From assembly GCA_002337125.1 (NCBI GenBank), contig DDFJ01000004.1:1167889-1231888 (forward strand): DNA of 64,000 bases. Direction: 5' to 3'. This DNA is from Chitinophagaceae bacterium UBA1931 (GTDB lineage: Bacteria > Bacteroidota > Bacteroidia > Chitinophagales > Chitinophagaceae). The notes beneath the pieces were generated by a model. It was not told the DNA's origin. It searched no databases and saw only the letters and a program-made list of their open reading frames with translations. This document shows positions 26,555 through 34,489 of the stretch, piece by piece; position 1 is the first letter of the stretch; each line of letters starts with the position of its first letter. The position numbers and the translations under genes are program-made.

Positions 26555-27607
26555 TTAAATACTTTCTTTTTCTGCGAGCAATTGCTTGACTAAAAGCTCA
26601 AGTTCAGCAAGGCGTTTTTCCATTTCTGGAAGTGTGCGGAATATAGCCTGGCTGCGTAAAGTACTGGTATAATCGTAAGCCGGGGAGCCTGTTACAACAC
26701 TATCGGGCTGCTTGAGTGATTTGCTGACGCCGCTTTGAGCATTAATACGGCTGCCATCGGCAATGGTGATGTGACCAACAATTCCTGCCTGTCCGCCAAT
26801 CATAACCCTGTTGCCTATTTTGGTGCTGCCGCTAACGCCTGTTTGCGCTGCAATAACAGTATAAGTTCCGATTTCAACATTATGAGCAATCTGGATCAGG
26901 TTATCGAGCTTGGCTCCTTTATGAATAATTGTTGAGCCCATTGTTGCCCGGTCAATTGTACAGTTTGAACCAATTTCCACTTCATCTTCCACCACCACAT
27001 TTCCAATCTGCGGCACTTTTTTATAAGTACCATCAGGCTGCGGAGCAAAACCAAATCCATCACCACCCAAAACTGTTCCTGCATGAATAATAACCTTATT
27101 ACCCAGCACACAGTTGTGATAAATTTTTACACCGGGATTGAGAACGCAATTATCACCGATAACAACATTATTGCCGATATAGCAATGAGGATGAATTTTT
27201 ACATTCTTTCCCACTTTTACCTGGTCGCCGATATAAGTAAATGCGCCAACAAAAACATTTTCGCCCAGTTGTGCCGATTTAGACACATAGGATGGTTCCT
27301 GCACACCAGCCAGGGTTTGTTCTTTGATTTGCTCATATGCCTGGAGCAAAGTTGCAAAGGCTGAATATGCATCGGGAACACGGAGAAGCGTAGGCGAAAC
27401 AGCCTGTTTCAGCTCCAGTGAATCATTGACGATGATAATGGAAGCTCCTGTTGTATATAAATAATCTTCGTATTTGGGATTGGCTAAAAATGCAAGCTGC
27501 CCTGCAGTTGCTTCTTCTATTTTACTGAACGAACTAACAGCAGCATCGGGGTTTCCCTCCACTTTACCGTTAATGATGAGCGCAATCTGTGAGGCAGTAA
27601 ACTCCAT
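26555..27607 (-). CDS. lpxD: UDP-3-O-acylglucosamine N-acyltransferase
   Basis: The 350-residue protein has an N-terminal uridine-binding domain (residues 1-100), then hexapeptide repeats forming a left-handed beta helix (LGENVFVGAFTYIGDQVKVG and onward), with the catalytic-type HNVEIG segment, and a helical tail. It adds the N-linked acyl chain, the third step of lipid A synthesis. It is the first gene of the lpxD - lpxC/fabZ - lpxA run. A promoter element lies 88 bases upstream inside the end of the HD gene. Confidence 0.93.
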   Translation of the reverse strand: MEFTASQIALIINGKVEGNPDAAVSSFSKIEEATAGQLAFLANPKYEDYLYTTGASIIIVNDSLELKQAVSPTLLRVPDAYSAFATLLQAYEQIKEQTLAGVQEPSYVSKSAQLGENVFVGAFTYIGDQVKVGKNVKIHPHCYIGNNVVIGDNCVLNPGVKIYHNCVLGNKVIIHAGTVLGGDGFGFAPQPDGTYKKVPQIGNVVVEDEVEIGSNCTIDRATMGSTIIHKGAKLDNLIQIAHNVEIGTYTVIAAQTGVSGSTKIGNRVMIGGQAGIVGHITIADGSRINAQSGVSKSLKQPDSVVTGSPAYDYTSTLRSQAIFRTLPEMEKRLAELELLVKQLLAEKESI

Positions 27608-27675
27608 GAATATTTTTTCTAATTAAATTAAAGTTACTTTCAAAAACCTTTCCAACAATCCTTTGATGCACTTTT

Positions 27676-28893
27676 TCATTTGGTGGAAGGGTGGCAAAGA
27701 TAAAATTTTTTAACCGGGCTCTCAATGGCTTTATGAATCAACCCATATTCTATTTCCGAAATATCCCGTACCGTACCATCTTTAAACAAAATATTGATCC
27801 GTTCATTGCCGGGATTATACATCCGGTTTTCAGCAATTCCGTTGAAAACAAAGAAACCAATCTCTTCTTCATTTAACGACAAGTATTGCTGTACTTTTTG
27901 CTGCATCAATCTGACTTCGGCCGGATCAAACGGTTGCATCTGCAGTTTGGTTTTCAGCATTTTTCTGTTGAGCAGCCATTCGCTGAGCGTGCTCAGCACC
28001 TTATCGGGATGGTGCATCCATTTTTTTACAGAAGCCACCACATCATAATCATCCAGTTCGCAAAACTTAGCCAGGTTAGCTTTTATAAATGCCGATGGTT
28101 GCGTGGTACGCAAAAACTCGTCCAGTAAAGGAGTTGATGAAAAAAGTCCATCTTCTTTTTTGGCCAGTTGTTTGGCACGTTCCAGAATTTTCACCAGCAT
28201 GTTTTCTGCACTCAGTACTGCTTTGTGCAGGTATGCCTGCCAGTACATGAGACGGCGTGCCACTAAAAACTTTTCAATACTGTACACCGCTTTTTCCTCC
28301 ACCACCAGTTCATTATTGTACACTGCCATCATTTTAATAATACGGTCGTACCCAATCACACCTTCACTTACGCCACTGTAAAAACTGTCTCTTGTGAGAT
28401 AATCCATACGGTCAACATCAAGCTGGCTGCTGATTAACTGGTGAAGAAACTGTTTGTGGTAAGTGCCTTTAAAAATCCGGATAGCAAGGTCAAGCTTTCC
28501 GTTAAATTCTTTATTGAGATGTTCAAAAATGAGCAGTGAAATTTCTTCGTGGTGCACATCTTCAATCAACACATGCTCCAGTGCATGACTGAAAGGTCCA
28601 TGACCCACATCGTGCAGCAGAATGGCAATTTTTGCTGCCTGTTCTTCTTCGGCTGTTATTTCGATGTTCTTGCTTTTCAGTTCCTGCAATGCCTCACACA
28701 TTAAATGATAAGCTCCCATACTGTGATGCAGCCTTGTATGTACCGCACCCGGATACACAAGATGAGCAAGTGCCATTTGGTGTATACGTCTTAAGCGCTG
28801 GTAAAAAGGATGGGAAAGAATATCATAGATTAACGCATCATCAAACGTGATAAAACCGTAAACAGGATCATTGACTATTTTTCTGAACTTCAT
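27676..28893 (-). CDS. HD-domain phosphohydrolase
   Basis: The ATG at 28891-28893 (MKFRKIVNDPVYG) gives 405 residues; the longer frame to 28932 begins inside the promoter. The HD domain is clear: VHTRLHHSMGAYHL, then LLHDVGHGPFSHALEH with the HD pair, and a later QLDVDRMDYLTRDS motif. This is the dGTPase/SAMHD1-like family of HD proteins, possibly acting on nucleotides. It precedes lpxD on the same strand; its 3' end carries the promoter element for the lpx operon. Confidence 0.85.
   Translation of the reverse strand: MKFRKIVNDPVYGFITFDDALIYDILSHPFYQRLRRIHQMALAHLVYPGAVHTRLHHSMGAYHLMCEALQELKSKNIEITAEEEQAAKIAILLHDVGHGPFSHALEHVLIEDVHHEEISLLIFEHLNKEFNGKLDLAIRIFKGTYHKQFLHQLISSQLDVDRMDYLTRDSFYSGVSEGVIGYDRIIKMMAVYNNELVVEEKAVYSIEKFLVARRLMYWQAYLHKAVLSAENMLVKILERAKQLAKKEDGLFSSTPLLDEFLRTTQPSAFIKANLAKFCELDDYDVVASVKKWMHHPDKVLSTLSEWLLNRKMLKTKLQMQPFDPAEVRLMQQKVQQYLSLNEEEIGFFVFNGIAENRMYNPGNERINILFKDGTVRDISEIEYGLIHKAIESPVKKFYLCHPSTK
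27695..27702 (-). promoter_or_regulatory. -7 element for the lpx operon within the HD gene 3' end
   Basis: TATCTTTG on the minus strand exactly matches TAnnTTTG. It lies in the last codons of the HD gene, 88 bases before lpxD, so lpx transcription may start independently of that gene. Confidence 0.45.
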
Positions 28894-28929
28894 TTGCAAA
28901 ACTGTTAAATATTCCCTCTCTCTGGTGCG

Positions 28930-28937
28930 CAAAGGTA
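28930..28937 (-). promoter_or_regulatory. -7 promoter element of the HD gene
   Basis: TACCTTTG on the minus strand is an exact match, 36 bases before the ATG at 28893. It excludes the upstream TTG at 28932 as a start. Confidence 0.55.
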
Positions 28938-29031
28938 GTATGTTGCAATCTGATTCGCTAACTTGTGATTTATATGGTAAATTGAACCGGTTTATCCGTT
29001 AATCCTTAATCTCAAAACACTAAATCAAAAC

Positions 29032-30588
29032 ATGGCACTGGCTAAAATACTTTGGGTGGATGATGAAATAGAAAGTCTGCAATCACAAAAAATGTTTTTG
29101 GAGAATAAAGGTTACGAAGTACAAACACTTACCAACGGATTTGATGCCATTGATTATGTAAAGGAAAACCCGGTTGATGTGGTGCTGATGGATGAAAGTA
29201 TGCCTGGGATTACCGGGCTTGAAACCCTCACCAAAATAAAACAGGTAAACCAATCTATCCCGGTTGTACTCATCACGAAAAATGAAACAGAAAACCTGAT
29301 GGATGATGCCATCGGCTCACAAATCAGCGACTACCTCATTAAGCCTGTTAACCCCAACCAGGTATTGCTTAGTTTAAAAAAAATCATCGACAACAAACGA
29401 CTTGTCAGTGAAAAAACCACATCGGCCTACCAGCAGCAGTTCCGTAATTTATTTATGGCGCTCAACAGTAATCCCAATTACAATGAGTGGATGGATATTT
29501 ATAAAAAATTAGTTTATTGGGAACTTGAGATCAGCAAGGCCGACAGTCCGGAAATGAGTGAAGTACTGCAAACGCAAAAGGGTGAAGCCAACAACGAATT
29601 TTTTAAATACATCTCCAGGAATTATGCCGACTGGCTGAAACCGAAAGCAGCTGAAGCTCCCATTATGAGCCATAGTTTGTTCCAGTTTAAAGTGCTTCCG
29701 CATGTGGAAAAGGGAACTCCGTTGTTTTTTATCCTGATTGATAACCTGCGGTTTGACCAGTGGAAAGCCATTCAGCCAATCTTTGCTGAAAACTTCCGCA
29801 TTGCAGAAGAAGATTCGTTTTATGCCATTATACCTACCGCCACACAATACAGCCGTAACGCTATCTTCAGCGGAATGCTACCGGTGGATATTGAAAAGAA
29901 ATTTCCACAGCAATGGAAAAACGATCATGAAGAAGGAGGAAAAAATTTACATGAAGAAGAGTTTTTCCGTGCACAGTTAAAACGTTTGGGCAAAGGCGAT
30001 CTTAAAGCATCATTCACCAAAGTACTCAATCACCAGGCAGGCCAGGATCTTGTAAACAATATTCACAATCTCATGAACAACGACATAAATGTGATTGTGT
30101 ACAATTTTGTTGACATGCTGAGCCATGCACGTACAGAAATGGAAGTGCTGAAAGAACTGGCAAACGATGAAAAAAGTTACCGCAGCATTACAGCCAGCTG
30201 GTTTGAACATTCGCCACTTAACCAGGCATTGAAAAAAATTGCTGATAAAAAAATCAACATCGTCATGGCTACCGATCATGGCAGCATACGAGTTCAGAAA
30301 CCGGCCAAGGTAATTGGCGATAAAGAAACAACCACCAATATCAGGTACAAACACGGACGTAACCTGAAATTTGAATCGAAAGATGTGTTGGCGTTCCGTG
30401 ATCCTGCTGAGGCCGGATTACCGGTTCCCAATGTAAACTCATCGTTCATTTTTGCGAGGGAAGATGTGTATCTCTGTTATCCCAATAATTACAATTACTA
30501 TGTAAACTATTACCGCAACACTTTTCAGCATGGCGGAGTAAGTTTAGAGGAAATGATTATCCCGGTGGTAAGGATGACGAGTAAATAA
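29032..30588 (+). CDS. porX: PorX-like response regulator with PglZ domain
   Basis: The 518-residue protein has an N-terminal receiver (WVDDE, phosphoacceptor Asp54 in VVLMDESMPG, KPV lysine) and a long C-terminal PglZ-type domain of the alkaline phosphatase superfamily, seen in NLRFDQWKAI, NDINVIVYNFVDMLSHA, ATDHGSIRV and FQHGGVSLEEMIIPVV. This two-part design defines PorX, the cytoplasmic regulator of the type IX secretion system and gliding, whose PglZ domain is reported to be a zinc-dependent phosphodiesterase on oligonucleotides. The sensor kinase PorY is not in the window. No clear promoter element was found directly upstream. Confidence 0.92.
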   Translation: MALAKILWVDDEIESLQSQKMFLENKGYEVQTLTNGFDAIDYVKENPVDVVLMDESMPGITGLETLTKIKQVNQSIPVVLITKNETENLMDDAIGSQISDYLIKPVNPNQVLLSLKKIIDNKRLVSEKTTSAYQQQFRNLFMALNSNPNYNEWMDIYKKLVYWELEISKADSPEMSEVLQTQKGEANNEFFKYISRNYADWLKPKAAEAPIMSHSLFQFKVLPHVEKGTPLFFILIDNLRFDQWKAIQPIFAENFRIAEEDSFYAIIPTATQYSRNAIFSGMLPVDIEKKFPQQWKNDHEEGGKNLHEEEFFRAQLKRLGKGDLKASFTKVLNHQAGQDLVNNIHNLMNNDINVIVYNFVDMLSHARTEMEVLKELANDEKSYRSITASWFEHSPLNQALKKIADKKINIVMATDHGSIRVQKPAKVIGDKETTTNIRYKHGRNLKFESKDVLAFRDPAEAGLPVPNVNSSFIFAREDVYLCYPNNYNYYVNYYRNTFQHGGVSLEEMIIPVVRMTSK

Positions 30589-30654
30589 TACCCATCAGTT
30601 AAGCACTGTGAATAACTTAAGAGAATTTATGTGAGCAATTCGTAAACATGCTGA

Positions 30655-30662
30655 TATTTTTG
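30655..30662 (+). promoter_or_regulatory. -7 promoter element of the small gene after porX
   Basis: TATTTTTG matches the consensus exactly and lies 37 bases before the ATG at 30700. Confidence 0.5.
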
Positions 30663-30699
30663 CAAGCCCCGGCCCCACTTTAGGGAATGGATGTGTGAT

Positions 30700-30996
30700 A
30701 TGAAATTAAATCAATCAACTTTAGATAAACTGGAAGCTATTCTTGAAGAAAGCGGATACATTGTACGCTACGAACGTGGCACGTTCCAGAGCGGTTATTG
30801 TATCCTTGAACAAAAGAAAGTTGTGGTGTTGAATAAATTCCTGATGCTGGAAAGCCGTATCAATACGTTGCTTGAACTTATTCCACAGATAAATGTAACG
30901 TTCGATGCGTTAACCGGCGAATCGCAAAAGTTATATGAAGAGGTTCTTGCCATGGCTTCAGCAAAAGCTGAAAATGATAAAGAAAACAACCCGTAA
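30700..30996 (+). CDS. Small conserved protein of unknown function
   Basis: The ATG at 30700 (MKLNQSTLDKLE) gives 98 residues; an ATG nine bases upstream is possible. The sequence looks like a compact alpha/beta domain: a helix, then strands YIVRYERGTFQSGYCILEQKKVVVLNKF (partly quoted family-like core at about residues 19-46), then a helix around LLELIPQIN and a charged tail. It has no signal or membrane segment. Similar short proteins are common in Bacteroidota genomes, but I know of no function. It sits between porX and the metallo-hydrolase gene on the same strand. Confidence 0.7.
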   Translation: MKLNQSTLDKLEAILEESGYIVRYERGTFQSGYCILEQKKVVVLNKFLMLESRINTLLELIPQINVTFDALTGESQKLYEEVLAMASAKAENDKENNP

Positions 30997-31044
30997 CAGC
31001 AGTTCATCTTTTTCTATTTCCACTTTCATTAATATTTTTACCGG

Positions 31045-31821
31045 GTGAATTACCCTCCCTTCAAAGTAACATTTCTTGGTACCGGCACAAGCAGCGGTGT
31101 ACCCATGATTGGCTGCGAATGTGAAGTCTGCACATCAGCCGACAAACGGGATAACCGTCTTCGCAGCAGTATTATGATTGAAACAGCTGACACAACAATT
31201 GTTGTTGATGCCACCCCCGATTTCCGTTATCAAATGCTAAGGCTTGGAGTAAAAAAATTAGATGCCATTATTTTTACTCATCCCCACAGAGATCATATGG
31301 CCGGGCTTGATGATGTGAGAGCATTTAATTATCTCACCCGTTCTTCAATGAATGTTTATTGTAATTATTTGACAGAAGAAGCTTTACGAAGAGATTTTTA
31401 TTATGCTTTTTCCGATACAAAATATCCCGGTGTACCCGAAATTGAATTACATACAATTGCCGAAGATCCATTTTATGTAAAAGAATTGCTTGTTGAACCG
31501 GTACTGGTTTGGCACCTGAAAATGCCTGTACTTGGTTTCAGGTTCGGGCCTTTCACCTATATCACCGATGCAAATTTTATTGAAGAACAGGAAAAGGAAA
31601 AAATTAAAGGAAGTAAGGCCATTGTGTTAAACGCACTGAGAAAAGAAAAACATATCTCTCATTTTAACCTGGAAGAAGCTGTTGCACTGGTTCAGGAACT
31701 GAATGTACCGGAAGCTTATTTCACACATATCAGTCACCAGTTAGGATTACATGCTGAAGTAGAAAAAGAATTACCGGATGGAATTCATCTTGCCTACGAC
31801 GGACTCACACTACAGTTTTAA
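31045..31821 (+). CDS. Metallo-beta-lactamase-fold hydrolase
   Basis: The frame starts with GTG at 31045 (258 residues), 4 bases after a near-consensus -7 element (TATTTTTA, 31033-31040), so the transcript may be nearly leaderless. The metal motif HPHRDH (His79, His81, Asp83, His84) is intact, and two early cysteines (CECEVC) recall PhnP/RNase-Z-like members with a structural metal site. It probably hydrolyses a phosphodiester; PhnP-type cyclic phosphodiesterase is one guess. The downstream HhH gene is on the same strand 72 bases away. Confidence 0.82.
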   Translation: MNYPPFKVTFLGTGTSSGVPMIGCECEVCTSADKRDNRLRSSIMIETADTTIVVDATPDFRYQMLRLGVKKLDAIIFTHPHRDHMAGLDDVRAFNYLTRSSMNVYCNYLTEEALRRDFYYAFSDTKYPGVPEIELHTIAEDPFYVKELLVEPVLVWHLKMPVLGFRFGPFTYITDANFIEEQEKEKIKGSKAIVLNALRKEKHISHFNLEEAVALVQELNVPEAYFTHISHQLGLHAEVEKELPDGIHLAYDGLTLQF

Positions 31822-31893
31822 TTGTCTTTTATAACCACACAATACCCGCTTTGTAGTATTTGATTCCGGATTTTAAGCTGTTAATTTTAAGTT

Positions 31894-32859
31894 ATGCAGC
31901 TAACACAAAGAAAATGGGTGAAAGAATATTTCACCTTTTCGCAAAAAGAAAGACGAGCCGTTATCATCCTTGCTATCTGTGCTACACTGTTTGCTCTCTT
32001 GCCAACAATGTTTCCTTTCCTTGTAAAAAACGACCTGCAACTCGTTAATAACCCGGAAGTAGAAAAGGAACTGGCCCAGTTAAAAACAATTCCCGGAAAC
32101 ACTGATCAGAACCTGGGGGATGAAAGCAGTGATCAGTTATTCCAGCCCAAAACTAATTTTAGTAAAACGCAGGAGTGGAAAGGCTCTTTGTTTTATTTCG
32201 ATCCAAATACTGCCAGTGAAAATGAATGGCAAAAGCTGGGACTGAGGGATAAAACCATCAAAACAATTCTGAATTACAGGAGTAAAGGAGGCAAATTTCG
32301 TCGTGCAGAAGATCTTGGTAAAATTTATGGCTTGCACGAAGAGGAATTGCAGCGGTTATTGCCATATGTAAAAATTGCTGGTGCCGGACCAAGCTTTGAT
32401 AACGACGATCATGCGGCAGTAATTACATATCCAACAAAGAACAGCTTTTCAAAAACAGCAGTAGTCATTGATATTAACTCAGCTGATACAACTGAATTAA
32501 AAAGATTGAATGGAATTGGCAGCAAGCTTTCCCAACGTATCATCAACTTCCGTTCAAAGCTCGGCGGATTTGTTTCTGTAGAGCAGGTAGCAGAAACTTA
32601 TGGCCTGCCCGACTCTACTTTCCAGAAAATTAAAGAACAGCTCAGGGTGAATCCTTCAACCATAAAAAAAATCGATATTAACAGTGCTTCACTTGATGAA
32701 CTGAAAGCACATCCCTATATCAGGTTCGCCATAGCAAATGCCATCATTCAGTATCGTAATGAACATGGCCGTTTTCAAACGATATCAGAATTACAAAAGC
32801 TGGGTGCAATTGATGAGGTTGTTTTCAGAAAAATTTCTCCATACCTGACTGTGGAATAA
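31894..32859 (+). CDS. Membrane-anchored helix-hairpin-helix (ComEA-like) protein
   Basis: The 321-residue protein has a short basic N-terminus, one membrane helix (about residues 25-45), a linker, and three helix-hairpin-helix modules of the ComEA type: near residues 105-150 (FDPNTASENEWQKLG), 190-245 (IDINSADTTELKRLNGIG) and 265-320 (IDINSASLDELKAH). HhH domains bind DNA backbone non-specifically. ComEA-type proteins take up DNA in competence, but Bacteroidota often have such proteins without known competence genes. YifB/ComM is also in the window, but not adjacent. Confidence 0.83.
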   Translation: MQLTQRKWVKEYFTFSQKERRAVIILAICATLFALLPTMFPFLVKNDLQLVNNPEVEKELAQLKTIPGNTDQNLGDESSDQLFQPKTNFSKTQEWKGSLFYFDPNTASENEWQKLGLRDKTIKTILNYRSKGGKFRRAEDLGKIYGLHEEELQRLLPYVKIAGAGPSFDNDDHAAVITYPTKNSFSKTAVVIDINSADTTELKRLNGIGSKLSQRIINFRSKLGGFVSVEQVAETYGLPDSTFQKIKEQLRVNPSTIKKIDINSASLDELKAHPYIRFAIANAIIQYRNEHGRFQTISELQKLGAIDEVVFRKISPYLTVE

Positions 32860-32877
32860 AAAAAATTTCACCGACCA

Positions 32878-32891
32878 CTAACATATGTTAG
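32878..32891. promoter_or_regulatory. Perfect 14-bp palindrome in the acyl-CoA dehydrogenase promoter
   Basis: CTAACATATGTTAG is a perfect palindrome. It covers the -33 position and part of the spacer of the promoter with -7 element at 32901. This is the placement of a repressor operator, for example of a TetR- or MarR-type fatty-acid regulator. Confidence 0.6.
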
Positions 32892-32900
32892 CAAAACTCT

Positions 32901-32908
32901 TATATTTG
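32901..32908 (+). promoter_or_regulatory. -7 promoter element of the acyl-CoA dehydrogenase gene
   Basis: TATATTTG matches TAnnTTTG exactly, giving a leader of about 90 bases before the ATG at 33006. Confidence 0.5.
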
Positions 32909-32945
32909 TCCTGCCGTTTCGATTGATTGCTATATATGTTAAACT

Positions 32946-32994
32946 GTTGAGTCATGTTTCTGCTTTCTGCCAGTTCATGGCTCAACTTCTTTTT
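32946..32994 (+). promoter_or_regulatory. Attenuator-like hairpin in the acyl-CoA dehydrogenase leader
   Basis: GTTGAGTCATG (32946-32956) and CATGGCTCAAC (32976-32986) pair over 11 positions with one G-U pair, and are followed by a pyrimidine tract TTCTTTTT. It has the shape of an intrinsic terminator, but lies in the leader 12 bases before the start codon. Confidence 0.5.
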
Positions 32995-33005
32995 AAACCA
33001 GCCAA

Positions 33006-34145
33006 ATGAACTTTTCAAAGGGTGAACATACAGAATTGATTACCCAGGCAGCAAGGGATTTTGCCCGGAAGCAAATTGCTCCATTTGTAATGGAGTGGGA
33101 TGAAACACAGCATTTCCCAGCTGAAGTTTTCAAAGAAATGGGGAAGCTGGGATTGATGGGCTTGTTTGTTCCGGAAGAATATGGCGGCAGTGGTTTTGAT
33201 TATTTTGATTACGCATCGGTTATTACAGAAATAGCAAAGGTTTGTGGCGGAGTGGCACTTGGATTGGCAGCACATAATTCGCTTTGTACAGGTCACATTT
33301 TGTACTGTGCAAATGAAGAGCAGAAAAAGAAATATTTACCGAAACTGGCAAGAGGTGAATGGATTGGAGCCTGGGCACTGACCGAGCCGAACACAGGAAG
33401 TGATGCTGGCAACATACAAACAACTGCTGTTAAACAAGGAAATGAATGGATCCTTAATGGTACGAAATGCTGGATTACACATGGTATCAGCAGTGATGTG
33501 GTTGTGGTAATTGCACGAACAGGTGAACCAAGAACGAGTAATAACTCAACGGCTTTTATTGTAGAGCGGGGAACGGAGGGATTAATTGGTGGACGAAAAG
33601 AAAACAAGCTGGGCATGCGGTCAAGCGAAACATCTGAACTGATACTTGATAATTGTCGTGTAAGTGATGAAAACAGGATTGGCTATGTGGGTGATGGTTT
33701 CAGGCAGGCATTGAAAATACTGGACGGGGGAAGAATATCCATTGCAGCTCTTGCTTTAGGTATTGCAAAAGGTGCTTTTGAAGCTGCACTGAATTATTCG
33801 AAAGAGCGGAAGCAATTTGATCAGCCGATTTCGAACTTTCAGGGTATATCATTTAAACTGGCAGATATGGCGACAGAAATTGCTGCTGCTGAGTTACTGA
33901 TTCTCAAAGCTGCCGATTTAAAAAACCGTGCTGAAAAAGTTACTGAAGCAAGTGCAATGGCTAAGTATTATGCAAGTGAAGTAGCTGTTAGAGTGAGTAC
34001 AGAAGCCGTACAGATTTTTGGAGGTTATGGTTATACCAAAGATTACCCGGTTGAAAAATATTATCGTGATTCAAAACTTTGTACAATTGGTGAAGGCACC
34101 AGCGAAATACAGAAAATTATTATTGCACGAGAGCAATTAAAATAA
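33006..34145 (+). CDS. Acyl-CoA dehydrogenase
   Basis: The 379-residue protein has the full acyl-CoA dehydrogenase fold: helical N-terminal domain, beta domain with WALTEPNTGSDAGN, and the C-terminal helical domain with the YGGYGYTKDYPVEKYYRD segment and catalytic-type IGEGTSEIQKIIIAR. It oxidises an acyl-CoA to the 2-enoyl form with FAD, in fatty acid or branched-chain amino acid breakdown; chain length cannot be told. The gene is monocistronic, with an operator-like palindrome and a leader hairpin upstream. Confidence 0.92.
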   Translation: MNFSKGEHTELITQAARDFARKQIAPFVMEWDETQHFPAEVFKEMGKLGLMGLFVPEEYGGSGFDYFDYASVITEIAKVCGGVALGLAAHNSLCTGHILYCANEEQKKKYLPKLARGEWIGAWALTEPNTGSDAGNIQTTAVKQGNEWILNGTKCWITHGISSDVVVVIARTGEPRTSNNSTAFIVERGTEGLIGGRKENKLGMRSSETSELILDNCRVSDENRIGYVGDGFRQALKILDGGRISIAALALGIAKGAFEAALNYSKERKQFDQPISNFQGISFKLADMATEIAAAELLILKAADLKNRAEKVTEASAMAKYYASEVAVRVSTEAVQIFGGYGYTKDYPVEKYYRDSKLCTIGEGTSEIQKIIIAREQLK

Positions 34146-34174
34146 CTACAACTGGCAATTACATGAGAAAAACG

Positions 34175-34198
34175 CAGCCGTCTGTAACAGGGCGGCTG
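34175..34198. terminator. Hairpin after the acyl-CoA dehydrogenase gene
   Basis: CAGCCG/CGGCTG enclose an inner CTGT/ACAG stem. TCTGTTTT follows on the plus strand, and a T-run (GTTTTTCTC) on the minus strand, so it may end transcripts from both sides. Confidence 0.55.
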
Positions 34199-34204
34199 TC
34201 TGTT

Positions 34205-34378
34205 TTAATGTAAAAAATCATCATCATCTTTCGGACCGTACTTGTCAAACAACTTATCAATTGCACCGCCAAAAATGGGAAATTTTTCTTTCGCAAAATT
34301 TTTGATTATCTCAATGGCTTTGTAAGCCTGTTGTTCAGTTAGTCCTTCGGCCATTAAACGGTTTATCAGATCCTGCAT
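34205..34378 (-). CDS. Small 57-residue protein
   Basis: The frame from ATG 34376-34378 to TAA 34205-34207 encodes 57 residues: a predicted amphipathic helix (MQDLINRLMAEGLTEQQAYK), a second helix around IEIIKNFAKEKFP, a GGAIDKLFDKYG turn and an acidic DDDD tail. An exact -7 promoter element lies 18 bases upstream, which supports expression. No signal or membrane segment. The style fits small conserved Bacteroidota proteins, but I cannot name a family or function. It lies between the acyl-CoA dehydrogenase and clpX. Confidence 0.65.
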   Translation of the reverse strand: MQDLINRLMAEGLTEQQAYKAIEIIKNFAKEKFPIFGGAIDKLFDKYGPKDDDDFLH

Positions 34379-34395
34379 ATTAAAATGATTTAAGT

Positions 34396-34403
34396 CAAAA
34401 GTA
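34396..34403 (-). promoter_or_regulatory. -7 promoter element of the 57-residue gene
   Basis: TACTTTTG on the minus strand is an exact TAnnTTTG match, 18 bases before the ATG at 34378. Confidence 0.5.
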
Positions 34404-34437
34404 AAACTAGAAAAGACGATAATTAGTTTTTTGTATT

Positions 34438-34467
34438 AAAAAACCTGCTGAAAATGTCAGCAGGTTT
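34438..34467 (-). terminator. Intrinsic terminator of clpX
   Basis: On the minus strand AAACCTGCTGA and TCAGCAGGTTT form an 11-bp stem with a 5-base loop, running into a T-rich tail. Confidence 0.8.
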
Positions 34468-34489
34468 ACTATAACAAAATTTAATTTCT

